Part shown: positions 40,835 to 49,600 of the stretch, piece by piece
Layout of the letters: each line of letters opens with the position of its first letter
How positions within the stretch are numbered: the stretch's first letter is position 1
Assembly: GCA_023251755.1 (NCBI GenBank)
Contig: JAHEYF010000013.1
Location: 1-64,000 of the forward strand
DNA from: Bacteroidota bacterium
GTDB lineage: Bacteria > Bacteroidota > Bacteroidia > B-17B0 > Aurantibacillaceae
Direction: 5' to 3'
Length of the DNA stretch: 64,000 nt
Made by a program: the position numbers and the translations under genes
Notes under the pieces: model-generated
Seen by the model: the letters and a program-made list of their open reading frames with translations, nothing else
What the model was told of the DNA's origin: nothing
Database searches by the model: none

Positions 40835-41884
40835 TCAGGTTAATATTTTTGTTGCACCTGCATGCTGGTATTCCTTAATAATATCAACAAACAGTTTTAC
40901 CTTGTCCTTTTCCGTATCGGGGTACAGGCCGTGGCCCAGGTTGGCAATGTATTTAGAAGGGCCAAATGCTTTGAGCATTTTATGGGTTTCTGTTTTAATG
41001 GTAGCGGCGTCGGCATACAACAAACAGGGGTCGGCATTGCCCTGCAAGGTTTTGTTGCTGCACAGGGCACGGGATTCTTCAATGTTCATGGTCCAGTCGA
41101 GGCCAATGGTGTTGCATTTGAGTGTACTCATTTCTTTGCGGGCAAAAAAAGCGTCTTTGGCAAATACGGTGACCGGAACACGAAAATCAATAGCGTCACA
41201 AATTTTCGAAATGTATTTTAATGCAAACTCGCTGTATTGTTGTGGACTCAGTACTCCCGCCCAGGAATCAAATATCTGCAGCATATCTGCACCGGCTTCT
41301 ATTTGCCCTTTTAAATAATTGATGGAGCTTTGGGTAATTTTTTCGAGCAACAAATGCGAGAGCTCAGGATGGGTGTATAAAAACTTTTTGGCTTTACTGA
41401 AGGTCTTGCTACCGCTGCCTTCAATCATGTAAGCAAAAATGGTCCAGGGGGCGCCACAAAAACCAATGAGCGGAACCCTGTTGTGGAGGCCTTGTTTGGC
41501 TAAACGCAGGGCATCCATTACGTATTGCAAATCACCGGACTGCGCAACGAGCAGTTGTTCAATATCTGCTTTGGTTTGAATGGTTTTTTCGAACCAGGGG
41601 CCTTTGGCTTCAATCATTTGATAAGGAAGTCCCATAGCTTCGGGTATCACCAGTATATCAGAGAATATAATGGCAGCATCCACCCCCAGTATATCTACCG
41701 GTTGAATGGTTACTTCGGCAGCCAGTTCGGGGTTTTTAACAAACTCAATAAAGTTTTTTGTTTTGGCCCTTACGGCCCTGTATTCCGGTAAAATACGCCC
41801 GGCCTGGCGCATCAGCCACACAGGTGTGCGTTCAGTAGTTTCGCCTTTGGCAGCCCGTAATATCAAATCGTTTTTCAAATCCAT
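40835..41884 (-). CDS. hemE: Uroporphyrinogen decarboxylase
   Basis: A 349-residue enzyme from the ATG at 41884 ([20 protein letters not shown]). An upstream in-frame GTG at 41899 would add five residues, but the ATG fits the family. It converts uroporphyrinogen III to coproporphyrinogen III in heme biosynthesis, in the cytoplasm. Signatures: [17 protein letters not shown] with the substrate-binding Arg, and [16 protein letters not shown]. The invariant Asp and Tyr positions ([21 protein letters not shown]) are present. The gene is alone; the DNA upstream carries a possible FNR-like site for the divergent YHS gene. Confidence 0.97.
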   Translation of the reverse strand: MDLKNDLILRAAKGETTERTPVWLMRQAGRILPEYRAVRAKTKNFIEFVKNPELAAEVTIQPVDILGVDAAIIFSDILVIPEAMGLPYQMIEAKGPWFEKTIQTKADIEQLLVAQSGDLQYVMDALRLAKQGLHNRVPLIGFCGAPWTIFAYMIEGSGSKTFSKAKKFLYTHPELSHLLLEKITQSSINYLKGQIEAGADMLQIFDSWAGVLSPQQYSEFALKYISKICDAIDFRVPVTVFAKDAFFARKEMSTLKCNTIGLDWTMNIEESRALCSNKTLQGNADPCLLYADAATIKTETHKMLKAFGPSKYIANLGHGLYPDTEKDKVKLFVDIIKEYQHAGATKILT

Positions 41885-41987
41885 TTTCTTAAAAATCACA
41901 AAGCATCAAATATACGAAAAAAGGCTTTGATGTGAGGATGAGCAATTGCTCCGGCTTCGACCAGCCGACTACTATCCGTTATCAAAC

Positions 41988-41999
41988 TGATTTAAATCA
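41988..41999. promoter_or_regulatory. FNR-like palindrome TGATTTAAATCA
   Basis: A perfect TGAT-N4-ATCA dyad in the gap between hemE and the YHS-domain gene, 78 bp upstream of the latter's start. It fits the core of FNR/CRP-family operators (TTGAT-N4-ATCAA), with C instead of T at the outer positions. Confidence 0.35.
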
Positions 42000-42077
42000 C
42001 ATCGTTATTTGAGCAGGGTCATGCCGCGGCCATTGGTTTATGCTTTAATTCGCAGACAGCAATTAATTTTTAATCCA

Positions 42078-42497
42078 ATGAAAAATACCCGAAACAGAAT
42101 AGCAACTTTTTTACTCGCAGCAAGTGTGTTTACTTCATGTACCACAAAAAAGCCAGTGCAAGGGGATACTGTTGTTGACCTTGTATGTGGCATGAAAGTA
42201 AATAAACCGGAATCATACAGCTACAGGTACGCCGGGAAAAAATATTATTTCGACTCTTATGATTGCAGGGCGTCTTTTAAAGCAAATCCAAAAAACTTTT
42301 TAGAGAAAAAATGTGTTCCAAACGATAATATCATTGACCTTGTTTGCGGGGTCAAAGTAAATCTGGCCGAATCGTATGATTATAAATCGGGCGGAAAAGT
42401 TTATCATTTTCATTCTTATGAATGTTTGCAAACATTTAAAATGAACCCCGAAAAATTCATAAAAAATAAATGTGCGCCAGGTGATTCAATGAAATAA
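42078..42497 (+). CDS. Lipoprotein with two YHS domains
   Basis: From the ATG at 42078 the protein has 139 residues; a longer frame from 42009 lacks the signal logic, so I reject it. The lipoprotein signal MKNTRNRIATFLLAASVFTSC has a TSC lipobox. Two tandem YHS domains follow (about 35-80 and 85-130), each with the DLVCG(M/V)KV, YYFDSYDC or YHFHSYEC, and NPxxFxxxxC pattern. YHS domains are thought to bind metals, notably copper, through the paired Cys residues and the His. A role in periplasmic metal handling is likely. An FNR-like palindrome lies upstream. Confidence 0.85.
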   Translation: MKNTRNRIATFLLAASVFTSCTTKKPVQGDTVVDLVCGMKVNKPESYSYRYAGKKYYFDSYDCRASFKANPKNFLEKKCVPNDNIIDLVCGVKVNLAESYDYKSGGKVYHFHSYECLQTFKMNPEKFIKNKCAPGDSMK

Positions 42498-42598
42498 ATA
42501 AAACAATTTCTCAAAACCTGTGATTTTTTTCCGGCTGTTTTAATTCGTTTTATTTTAATACAACACGGTGCTTGTTATGTTGCCCATGCAGGTTAAAC

Positions 42599-43267
42599 TC
42601 AATGTTCATAATACAATAAGCTGTTTTCTGTTCCATGGGCTACAAATTGATGTGCCACTGCCCCCGGAAAAATCTGTTCAAAGTTCTCAAATAAACTAAT
42701 GAATTCATTTTTATGGATGGGTTTATCAGTCATTTTATTGTAAATAATGCAGCAGTTGTTCTCAGCAATCCTTCTTAAATTCAATAAATATTTTTTTGAG
42801 GCAAATATTTCAGGAACATCTCCGTCAATAAACAAATCAGAAATAATTAAATCATAGCGTTCCCTGGTTTGGGTGGTATATGTATAAGCGTCTTCATGAA
42901 CAATAGTCAGTGATTTGAAACGGTCAACATTAAAATATTTTTTTGCCAGTTCTATTACCACTTCATCTTTCTCTATAGCCGTGATGTTGCAATCAATTTT
43001 GTATTTATCCCTTAATAAAGAAATGACACTTCCGGCCCCCATTCCTAAGACGAGTATATTTTTAAAGGTATATTTTTGCAGTTTTATTTTTTCAAATAAT
43101 TCATTAAATATGGTATGCAATCCTCCGTAAGAATAATTTACGGTTTGGCTGTTCAGGATGTTTTTACCCTTGTACTTCATTACTTCCAGGTAAGGGTTCA
43201 CTTTACCTTTCCGTGCCTCAAGCATAAGGGGGTAAAAAAAACTCACCAGGTCTTTTATTTTTTTCAT
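42599..43267 (-). CDS. Spermidine-synthase-like methyltransferase-fold protein
   Basis: A 222-residue protein of the spermidine-synthase/methyltransferase fold: NILVLGMGAGSVISLLRDKY is motif I, AIEKDEVVIELAKKYFN binds the co-substrate ribose, and DLIISDLFIDGDVPEIF is the acidic motif where polyamine synthases have DxxD. It lacks the rest of the polyamine-binding pattern, so it may not make spermidine. It is the last gene of the run pckA-gcvH-methyltransferase-methyltransferase, 43 bp after the preceding stop. Its natural substrate is unknown. Confidence 0.8.
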   Translation of the reverse strand: MKKIKDLVSFFYPLMLEARKGKVNPYLEVMKYKGKNILNSQTVNYSYGGLHTIFNELFEKIKLQKYTFKNILVLGMGAGSVISLLRDKYKIDCNITAIEKDEVVIELAKKYFNVDRFKSLTIVHEDAYTYTTQTRERYDLIISDLFIDGDVPEIFASKKYLLNLRRIAENNCCIIYNKMTDKPIHKNEFISLFENFEQIFPGAVAHQFVAHGTENSLLYYEH

Positions 43268-43310
43268 TTTTATGTGAGCGTTGAAGGAAATAATTGGTTA
43301 AGGCAATTTA

Positions 43311-43925
43311 TTACCTATCGGTAACTTTCTCCCAACATTTTAATAAACCATCGAAATGCATATCTATTAATTTATATGAAGAAGGAACCTGGTTGAGATA
43401 AGCATGGTAGGTTGCAATGCGTGTTCCTGCAGGTAACTTACCCCATTCCTTTTTTAAATAGGCTGTATAGTCATTAAATTTTTCGATACTTGTTTCAATT
43501 GTATCATCCAGTTGTGCGCTTTTATCAATATGTTCCTGAAATGAATTGAAGAAATAAAATCCATTGTAATAACAGAAATCAATTTCTTTAATATCGGCAT
43601 GGATAAAGTTTACATTTTTAAAGTGATGCTTATGGCTCAGCTTTGTGCATAGTTCAATAAAATGTTTCCTGTAATCAACGCCTGTATAAGAGGCATTGTT
43701 ATATGAACCCGCGATAAAACAAAATTTACCTGGCCCGCAGCCTATATCCAATATCTTTTGATTGGGCTGTGTGGCCAAAAACCGTGCGGCTTTGATGGCT
43801 ACGGCTACTTTTGTAAAGTGGCGACCCGACAGCTTTTGTAGCTGTACCGGATAAATTTTATCAAATTCCTCATCCTTTACAGGGATATTTAAACGAATGT
43901 ATTCTGCAATCATTTCCTGACCCAA
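43311..43925 (-). CDS. Class I SAM-dependent methyltransferase (paralogue A)
   Basis: A 204-residue protein with class I motif I (KILDIGCGPGKFCFIAGSY) and motif II (YTGVDYRKHFIELCTKL), then NVNFIHADIKEIDFC. It has a helical N-terminal cap with the words LQKLSGRHFTKVAVAIKAARFLA. It is clearly a paralogue of the next gene upstream, sharing the cap, KFCxxAGxxN and the FYFxNxFxE motif. Its ATG overlaps that gene's end by 16 bases. Its substrate is unknown; a lipoylated H-protein in the same operon is a conceivable partner. Confidence 0.85.
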   Translation of the reverse strand: MGQEMIAEYIRLNIPVKDEEFDKIYPVQLQKLSGRHFTKVAVAIKAARFLATQPNQKILDIGCGPGKFCFIAGSYNNASYTGVDYRKHFIELCTKLSHKHHFKNVNFIHADIKEIDFCYYNGFYFFNSFQEHIDKSAQLDDTIETSIEKFNDYTAYLKKEWGKLPAGTRIATYHAYLNQVPSSYKLIDMHFDGLLKCWEKVTDR

Positions 43926-44506
43926 AGTTTTAAAAATCTGTCTTCTGTTTCTTTTATTTTTTGGAACGACTCTGGAATTTCGAAATTATTGCCATGGTAA
44001 GTAACCAGGCGGGTACCCGTTTTGGTCATCTCCAGTTTATTCCGGGTAATTGTAGAATAATTACCGTATAATTCACCAGCAAGCTTTACTTCATTATTTA
44101 GTTGTTTTGCAAACTCAAGGTTTTCATAAAAAGGGTTGTAAAAATAAAACGCATCGAAGTTGGCAAAATCAACCTCTGTTACATTTCCATTCTGAACCAC
44201 TGCATTCTTAATTTTAAAATGGCTGATTAGATCATTGGCCAGCCCGGCAAGGCTTGGCCTGTATTCGATACCACAAAAAAAATCATTGGAATTTATTGCA
44301 CCCGTAATACAAAACTTACCCACCCCGGCACCAATGTCCAATACACAATTTCTCCTGCCTTCGGTCAGCCATTGGGCTGCTATTCGGGCAATGTGGATGG
44401 GCGTAAAATAAATTTTTGAAGCCCTTTGCAAATATTCCGGAAGTAAACGGTTAAAGTTTTCTTCTGTTAACTCCAGTTTATTTTTTCTTTTTGTTTTAAG
44501 CACCAA
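43910..44506 (-). CDS. Class I SAM-dependent methyltransferase (paralogue B)
   Basis: A 198-residue protein with motif I in [20 protein letters not shown] and motif II in [19 protein letters not shown]. The N-terminal cap ([20 protein letters not shown], then [11 protein letters not shown]) and the [14 protein letters not shown] segment parallel paralogue A. It overlaps the upstream gcvH by 11 bases and the downstream paralogue by 16 bases, so translation is probably coupled in one operon. Confidence 0.85.
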   Translation of the reverse strand: MVLKTKRKNKLELTEENFNRLLPEYLQRASKIYFTPIHIARIAAQWLTEGRRNCVLDIGAGVGKFCITGAINSNDFFCGIEYRPSLAGLANDLISHFKIKNAVVQNGNVTEVDFANFDAFYFYNPFYENLEFAKQLNNEVKLAGELYGNYSTITRNKLEMTKTGTRLVTYHGNNFEIPESFQKIKETEDRFLKLWVRK

Positions 44507-44876
44507 TTAATTTTTTATAAGCATCTGCAGATAACAAATCTTTTTTTTCATCTTCATGCAATGCTTTTATTTTTATTATCCACCCTTCGCCATAAGGGTC
44601 TTTGTTCACCAGCTCCGGCGCATCATTTATTTTTTGGTTAATTTCAAGCACTGTTCCGCTAACGGGTATAAACAGATCCGAAACGGTTTTAACCGCTTCT
44701 ATTGTTCCAAATACCTGCTCCCTGTTCAGTGTTTCATTAAGGCTTGTTATGTCTAAGTATACAATATCACCCAATTCTTTTTGAGCAAAATCAGTAATAC
44801 CTGCAATAGCAACATTATTTTCAAAACGAACCCATTCGTGGTCTTTGGTATACAATAAATCTCCGGGATAATTCAT
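44496..44876 (-). CDS. gcvH: Glycine cleavage system H-type lipoyl carrier protein
   Basis: A 126-residue protein of normal GcvH length. [20 protein letters not shown] is the usual start, [18 protein letters not shown] follows, and Lys63 in [13 protein letters not shown] is the lipoylation site. GcvH shuttles the aminomethyl group in the glycine cleavage system. Neither gcvT nor gcvP is nearby; instead it lies 17 bp downstream of pckA and overlaps two methyltransferase genes. It may be the cell's only GcvH or a second, specialised lipoyl carrier, which the window cannot settle. Confidence 0.93.
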   Translation of the reverse strand: MNYPGDLLYTKDHEWVRFENNVAIAGITDFAQKELGDIVYLDITSLNETLNREQVFGTIEAVKTVSDLFIPVSGTVLEINQKINDAPELVNKDPYGEGWIIKIKALHEDEKKDLLSADAYKKLIGA

Positions 44877-44893
44877 AAGCTGATTTGTTGGTG

Positions 44894-46507
44894 TTATTTT
44901 GTTACTTGTTTAGTTGCTGTAATTTTTGGCCCGCCTGCCAGTATAGCAGCGTTTGAAGAATTTTTATATTGTTCGAAATTCACAGAAAAAGCCCTGGCCA
45001 GTTTCAATGCTGTTTCTTTGTACTCTTCTTTGTCTTTCCAGCTTGTGTAAGGGTTTAATAATTCAGAAGGTACACCGGGACATGTTGTGGGCATTTGCAA
45101 ACCAAATATTTCGTGCTCCCTGTATTCAACATTTTTTAAACTGCCGTTTAAAGCAGCGGTAATCATGGCGCGTGTATAAGCCAGTTGAATACGCCGGCCT
45201 GTGCCGTAACTTCCGCCTGTCCATCCGGTATTGATGAGCCATACACGAATGGATGTATCCTTTAATTTTTCGCCCAATAGTTCGGCATACTTTGTGGGAT
45301 GCAGGGGCAAAAATGGTTTTCCGAAACAAGCTGAAAAAGTGGTTTGTGGTTCAGTAATTCCTGCTTCGGTACCCGCTACCTTTGCAGTATACCCCGAAAT
45401 AAAATGATACATGGCCTGGCTTGCATTTAATTTTGAAATGGGAGGTAAAACCCCAAAGGCATCTGCTGTTAAGAAAAAAATATTTTCAGGAGTCTTACCA
45501 ATTGATGGCTCTACTGCATTATGGATATAATGTATAGGATAAGCAGCCCTTGTGTTTTCTGTTTTAAAAACATTTGCATAGTCTACTGTTTGCGTGTCTT
45601 TATAAAATTCAACATTTTCCAACAGGGTGCCAAACTTAATGGCGCCGAATATTTGTGGCTCTTTTTCCTGGCTCAGGTTCACGCATTTTGCGTAGCAACC
45701 CCCTTCAAAATTAAAGACCGAGTTTTCGTCCCAGCCGTGTTCATCATCTCCTATCAATTTACGTCCGGGGTCGGCAGACAAAGTTGTTTTACCGGTTCCT
45801 GATAAACCGAAAAAAATTGCGGTATCCCCTTTTTCTCCAATATTCGCTGAACAATGCATTGATAATGCTTTGTATTGGGTAGGAAGTAAATAATTCAGAA
45901 CAGTAAAAATTCCTTTTTTTATTTCTCCTGTATAGGCCGATCCCCCGATTAATATTGTTTTGTTTGTGAAATTAATTATAGTAAAATTTGGAGAGCGGAT
46001 AAGGTCTGTTTTGGGATCAGCTTTAAAACCGGGTACGCATAAAACAGTCCACTCCGGTTCAAACAGGCTCAGTTCAGCTTCTGTAGGGCGTAAAAACAGA
46101 TTGTGTACAAATAAATTTTGCCAGGGATACTCAGTTATCACCCGGATATTCAGTTTATATTTATCCGATGCGCAGGCATAAGCATCCTTAATGTAAACAT
46201 CTCTATCCGTCAGGTAAGCAAGCATCCGTTTCCGTATTTTATCAAAAACATTAATCGAAACAAGGTTATTCACCTCTCCCCACCAAATACTTTTTTCAGT
46301 GTTTTTATCAAAAACGATGTATTTATCTTTAGGTGAACGTCCGGTAAACTCGCCGGTATTGCATGCCAGGGCACCTGTATCGGTTAAGTTGCCCTGTCCC
46401 AAAAAAATTGTTTCTTCTACTAAAACAGGAACGCTTAAATTCCAAAAGGCCTGTTTAATAGCGCTTAGCCCCAATTTGCTTAATTCTGATTTTCGTTTAG
46501 AGTACAT
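44894..46507 (-). CDS. pckA: Phosphoenolpyruvate carboxykinase (ATP)
   Basis: A 537-residue enzyme that converts oxaloacetate and ATP to phosphoenolpyruvate, CO2 and ADP, the first step of gluconeogenesis (or CO2-fixing fermentation in reverse). It is the length expected of the ATP-dependent family. The kinase-1a loop [16 protein letters not shown] and the following [20 protein letters not shown] are unmistakable; the [11 protein letters not shown] substrate loop lies near the N-terminus. It is the first gene of a five-gene minus-strand run. A CRP-type palindrome lies about 200 bp upstream, next to a divergent Crp/Fnr gene. Confidence 0.97.
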   Translation of the reverse strand: MYSKRKSELSKLGLSAIKQAFWNLSVPVLVEETIFLGQGNLTDTGALACNTGEFTGRSPKDKYIVFDKNTEKSIWWGEVNNLVSINVFDKIRKRMLAYLTDRDVYIKDAYACASDKYKLNIRVITEYPWQNLFVHNLFLRPTEAELSLFEPEWTVLCVPGFKADPKTDLIRSPNFTIINFTNKTILIGGSAYTGEIKKGIFTVLNYLLPTQYKALSMHCSANIGEKGDTAIFFGLSGTGKTTLSADPGRKLIGDDEHGWDENSVFNFEGGCYAKCVNLSQEKEPQIFGAIKFGTLLENVEFYKDTQTVDYANVFKTENTRAAYPIHYIHNAVEPSIGKTPENIFFLTADAFGVLPPISKLNASQAMYHFISGYTAKVAGTEAGITEPQTTFSACFGKPFLPLHPTKYAELLGEKLKDTSIRVWLINTGWTGGSYGTGRRIQLAYTRAMITAALNGSLKNVEYREHEIFGLQMPTTCPGVPSELLNPYTSWKDKEEYKETALKLARAFSVNFEQYKNSSNAAILAGGPKITATKQVTK

Positions 46508-46709
46508 GTTTTATCCGTTTAATTTAAGTGATGGCCTGACCATTCCAGGGTGTTTGTAATTTTCGGGAAGGGCGCTCTCTTTTTTTGGCCTTCTTTTCCT
46601 TACAACAAAAACCATGTATGGGTGAATCAGAAGGCAAATGTATTTCGTTACCGGCACAATACCTTTGACTTAAGGAGATATGAAATTGTGACTTTTGTTT
46701 ATGTTTTTA

Positions 46710-46725
46710 TGTGACCAATATCACA
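46710..46725. promoter_or_regulatory. CRP-type operator TGTGACCAATATCACA
   Basis: A perfect TGTGA-N6-TCACA dyad in the gap between pckA and the Crp/Fnr gene (start 46784). A further half-site, ATTGTGAC, lies at about 46685-46692. It probably serves autoregulation of the regulator, and possibly pckA control; that is inference. The rest of 46508-46783 has no gene. Confidence 0.65.
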
Positions 46726-46783
46726 ATTTAATAAGACCCCGAAAAATGTTACTTTTATGTTTTGGTTTTTTATATAGTACGAA

Positions 46784-47488
46784 GTGCAGAATATTGATTT
46801 CCCATTTGATAAATTTAATTTTAACAGCGATTCTATTTTTGAGGGGTTGCCCGAAATTGATTTGGCTTTATTGAACAAAAACCTGACAACGCATACCTAT
46901 AAAAAGGGGGAAATATTGTTCAGGGAAGGAAGTTACCCAACCGGAATTTATTATATAAAAAAGGGAAAGATAAAAAAATACAAAACCGATAAGGATGGCA
47001 GGGAGCAGATTTTTTATGTGTGCCGTAAAGGGGAATTATTGGGTTATCATGCTTTGATCAGCGAAGAAAAATATACAGATACAGCGAGTACAATCGAAGA
47101 ATCGATCATTTCATTTATTCCAAAGGATGTTTTTTTGCTGGCTTTGCAAACTTCCCCGGTTTTATCGAAGCGCCTGCTAAAAGTAATGAGTCACGAGTTT
47201 GGGGTATTGGTAAACAGCCTTACCGTGTTTGCACAAAAAACAGTACGCGAACGTTTGGCTTTAAGCTTATTGATATTGAGGGATAAGTTTAAAAAGGAAA
47301 ACCAGGAAAAAAAACCCGTTGAACTTGACCTTTCGCGTGATGATTTGTCGAAATTTGTGGGCACTGCCCGTGAAACGCTGGTGCGGTTGCTGCATGTTTT
47401 TAAGGAAGAAGGCCTGATAGAAATCAACGGAAGAAAAATTATCCTTTTAAAACCACTGGAGATTTCTAAAATTGCTAATTTGTATTGA
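46784..47488 (+). CDS. Crp/Fnr-family transcriptional regulator
   Basis: A 234-residue DNA-binding protein with a GTG start at 46784. Residues of about 35-130 are a cyclic-nucleotide-binding-like jelly roll (KKGEILFREGSYPTGIYYIK, GREQIFYVCRKGELLGYHAL). The C-terminal winged helix is VELDLSRDDLSKFVGTARET, then LVRLLHVFKEEGLIEINGRK. No N-terminal cysteine cluster is visible, so it is not an oxygen-sensing Fnr. It resembles Bacteroidota regulators of respiratory or nitrosative stress. A perfect CRP-type palindrome lies 58 bp upstream, and the pckA operon is divergent. Confidence 0.92.
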   Translation: MQNIDFPFDKFNFNSDSIFEGLPEIDLALLNKNLTTHTYKKGEILFREGSYPTGIYYIKKGKIKKYKTDKDGREQIFYVCRKGELLGYHALISEEKYTDTASTIEESIISFIPKDVFLLALQTSPVLSKRLLKVMSHEFGVLVNSLTVFAQKTVRERLALSLLILRDKFKKENQEKKPVELDLSRDDLSKFVGTARETLVRLLHVFKEEGLIEINGRKIILLKPLEISKIANLY

Positions 47489-47563
47489 TAAAATTGGTAT
47501 TTACAGGGCTACCACATTACACTTCATTTAGATTATAGCTATTAGTTGTTTAGCCAAACAGGT

Positions 47564-47842
47564 TTACGGTTTATTTTTATAATAAGTTATGATGGATAAT
47601 ACTACAGGAATAATTGAAATGAAGAAAACAATAGATGTGCTTGTCAACAGTCCTATTATGAGGCCTAAAATTGAAGATAAGGCTCCCATTACAATAGTAA
47701 AATATAAAATTTTTGAACTTCCTTTAGCTTTAAAAACATTGATAATTCCCAAAATGATTGATGCTATAAATAATCCTAAAATTAACAGGAAAAGAAAAAT
47801 TAGTTCTCCACTCGGAGCTTTGCATAACAAAACAGGTTCCAT
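47564..47842 (-). CDS. Small membrane protein (92 aa)
   Basis: A 92-residue protein with about three membrane segments: LIFLFLLILGLFIASIILGI, YFTIVMGALSSILGLIIGLL and IVFFISIIPVVLSIITYY. It has no motif and no recognised family; the build recalls DUF4190-like small proteins. Its ATG lies 13 bp after the stop of the upstream gene (47856-48248), so the two probably form an operon. An open frame exists on the other strand in the same place, but its composition is that of an antisense copy of hydrophobic codons. Confidence 0.7.
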   Translation of the reverse strand: MEPVLLCKAPSGELIFLFLLILGLFIASIILGIINVFKAKGSSKILYFTIVMGALSSILGLIIGLLTSTSIVFFISIIPVVLSIITYYKNKP

Positions 47843-47855
47843 TTTTCCGGCTTAA

Positions 47856-48248
47856 TTATTTACAATCACAAGCTTGATCTTTATTGCTGATATTCAATTC
47901 TATCACTTTCGAAAGGGTATCGCAATCTTCAAATAAAACAGAAAATTTAAGTTCTTGTTTTTTAATTCCTTCAACAAAATATTTACCGCAGGGTTTGGCC
48001 TGTATGTCTGTCATATCGTAATTCACACGGCATTTGTTGAGTTCTGTTTTAAAGGCTTGTTCTGTTAATCCCAAACAAGTCAACTGGCATTTGGCTTTGT
48101 CGGAAAACACCATGTATTGTAATTTAAGCTCCTCCATTTTTAACTGGTTGGGGCTCGAACATTTTTTACCTTTTAAAATAATGGAAAGTATAAGTACGCC
48201 GATTAAAAAACCAAAGCCGTATAATTTTAAACGATGTGCGAAAGTCAT
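47856..48248 (-). CDS. Membrane-anchored conserved hypothetical protein (130 aa)
   Basis: A 130-residue protein starting MTFAHRLKLYGFGFLIGVLI, where RLKLYGFGFLIG leads into a single membrane anchor. The soluble part has several cysteines (CQLTCLGLTEQAF, CRVNYDMTDIQAKPCGKYF, FEDCDTLSKV, DQACDCK), so it may be a periplasmic, disulfide-bonded domain. The N-terminal motif recurs in Bacteroidota proteins of unassigned function. It is the first gene of a small two-gene operon. Confidence 0.75.
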   Translation of the reverse strand: MTFAHRLKLYGFGFLIGVLILSIILKGKKCSSPNQLKMEELKLQYMVFSDKAKCQLTCLGLTEQAFKTELNKCRVNYDMTDIQAKPCGKYFVEGIKKQELKFSVLFEDCDTLSKVIELNISNKDQACDCK

Positions 48249-48249
48249 G

Positions 48250-48352
48250 ATAAGTTAAAAATTAAAGTTCAATAGTTTATTCGTTTAATAGTTCAATGCG
48301 CTATCCATAAAACGAAACGAATAAACAAAAGAACTATTAAACTGTTTTCGAA
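48250..48352. repeat. Word-like repeat TAGTTTATTCGTTTAATAGT / AACGAATAAAC family
   Basis: Self-complementary AT-rich words, CAATAGTTTATTCG and CGAATAAACAAAAGAACTAT, flank a short middle. The same words occur at 18605-18680 and 59583-59672. Confidence 0.55.
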
Positions 48353-48362
48353 TGGAAATAAA

Positions 48363-49580
48363 TCAGAACATCGCCATTAAAAGATTAATATCCTTAAATG
48401 GCATATTAAATGTTTCGGCTAAAAACTGGTTGGTGAGTACACCGTTGTATAAATACACCCCGTTGCGAACACCGGGATCTTTACGCAGCAGGCTTTCAAA
48501 ACCGCCTTCGTCACCCATGTTCAGCATTATTTGTGAGAAGATGTTGCTGAAAGCGTAGGATGCGGTGCGCGATACACGCGAAGCAATATTGGGTACACAA
48601 TAATGTATAACACCGTGTTTTCGGAAAATCGGTTTGGAATGGTTGGTTACTTCCGACGTTTCAAAACATCCGCCCTGGTCTATACTCACATCAACAATAA
48701 CAGCGCCCATTTTCATATCGGTTACCATGTTCTCGGTCACAACTACAGGTGCTCGCCCGGTACGTGAGCGTAAGGCACCAATCACCACGTCGGCACTTTT
48801 TAAATGTTTGGCCAATACTTTTGGTTGTATAACAGAAGTAAATACACGGGTTCCTAAAATATTCTGAAGTCTGCGCAAGCGTGAAGTAGAGTTGTCGAAT
48901 ACTTTTACATAAGCGCCCAGGCCTAATGCGGCGCGGGCTGCAAACTCCCCAACAGTACCTGCACCAATAATAATTACTTCGGTAGGAGAAATACCGGCAA
49001 TACCGCCCAGTATAGAACCCATTCCGTTGTTGGTGTTGGTAAGGTATTCGGCGGCAATTAATATGGAAGCCCCGCCGGCAATTTCGCCCATGGCTCTGAC
49101 AGCCGGAAAAATCCCCTGGTCATCTGTAATCCAGTCGATGGCAACGGCGTTAATTTTTTTCTGGGTTAATTTTTTTAAGAACTCCTGTGGTTGTGTTGAA
49201 AATTGCAGGGCAGAAAACAAAGTCTGCTTGGGTTTCATCATCTCCATTTCGTCTAATGTGGGCGGCGCAATTTTCACAATGGTGTCTGCCTTGTAAATGT
49301 CCTGCGAGGAATAAGCAATTTCGGCACCGGCTTCACTGTAATCATTGTCCTGAAAGTTAGCTGCTTTGCCTGCATTGGTTTCAATAATAACACGGTGTCC
49401 GTTGTTTATCAAAACGGCTACGGCATCAGGCACCAAAGGGACGCGGTTTTCCTGGTAGGCAATTTCATTGGGCATGCCAATGTACATGCTTCCTTTTTTT
49501 CGTGCCACTTCAAGCATTTCTTCCTGTGGCATCATTACCCCTTTGGTTAATGAAAACAAAGCTTCTTTCGATATTACCAT
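48363..49580 (-). CDS. ald: Alanine dehydrogenase
   Basis: A 405-residue NAD-dependent enzyme from the ATG at 49580 (MVISKEALFSLTKGVMMPQE). The longer frame to 49703 only overlaps the neighbouring gene, so I reject it. It interconverts L-alanine and pyruvate with ammonia. Signatures: the N-terminal GMPNEIAYQENRVPLVPDAV, the Rossmann motif IIIGAGTVGEFAARAALGLG with VKVFDNSTSRLRRL, and the active-site segments DVSIDQGGCFETSE and CVPNIASRVSRTASYAFSN. Family members include transhydrogenase alpha subunits, but the length and the DQGGC motif favour Ald. Confidence 0.93.
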   Translation of the reverse strand: MVISKEALFSLTKGVMMPQEEMLEVARKKGSMYIGMPNEIAYQENRVPLVPDAVAVLINNGHRVIIETNAGKAANFQDNDYSEAGAEIAYSSQDIYKADTIVKIAPPTLDEMEMMKPKQTLFSALQFSTQPQEFLKKLTQKKINAVAIDWITDDQGIFPAVRAMGEIAGGASILIAAEYLTNTNNGMGSILGGIAGISPTEVIIIGAGTVGEFAARAALGLGAYVKVFDNSTSRLRRLQNILGTRVFTSVIQPKVLAKHLKSADVVIGALRSRTGRAPVVVTENMVTDMKMGAVIVDVSIDQGGCFETSEVTNHSKPIFRKHGVIHYCVPNIASRVSRTASYAFSNIFSQIMLNMGDEGGFESLLRKDPGVRNGVYLYNGVLTNQFLAETFNMPFKDINLLMAMF

Positions 49581-49600
49581 TTTTTGCTTTTTATTATGCG

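Noticed and set aside
42009..42077. Longer start for the YHS lipoprotein
   Set aside because: It would bury the lipoprotein signal peptide; the ATG at 42078 leaves a proper signal and lipobox.
47589..47855. 88-residue plus-strand frame
   Set aside because: Antisense to a three-helix membrane protein; Ile/Lys-rich without pattern. The minus gene is coupled to its upstream neighbour.
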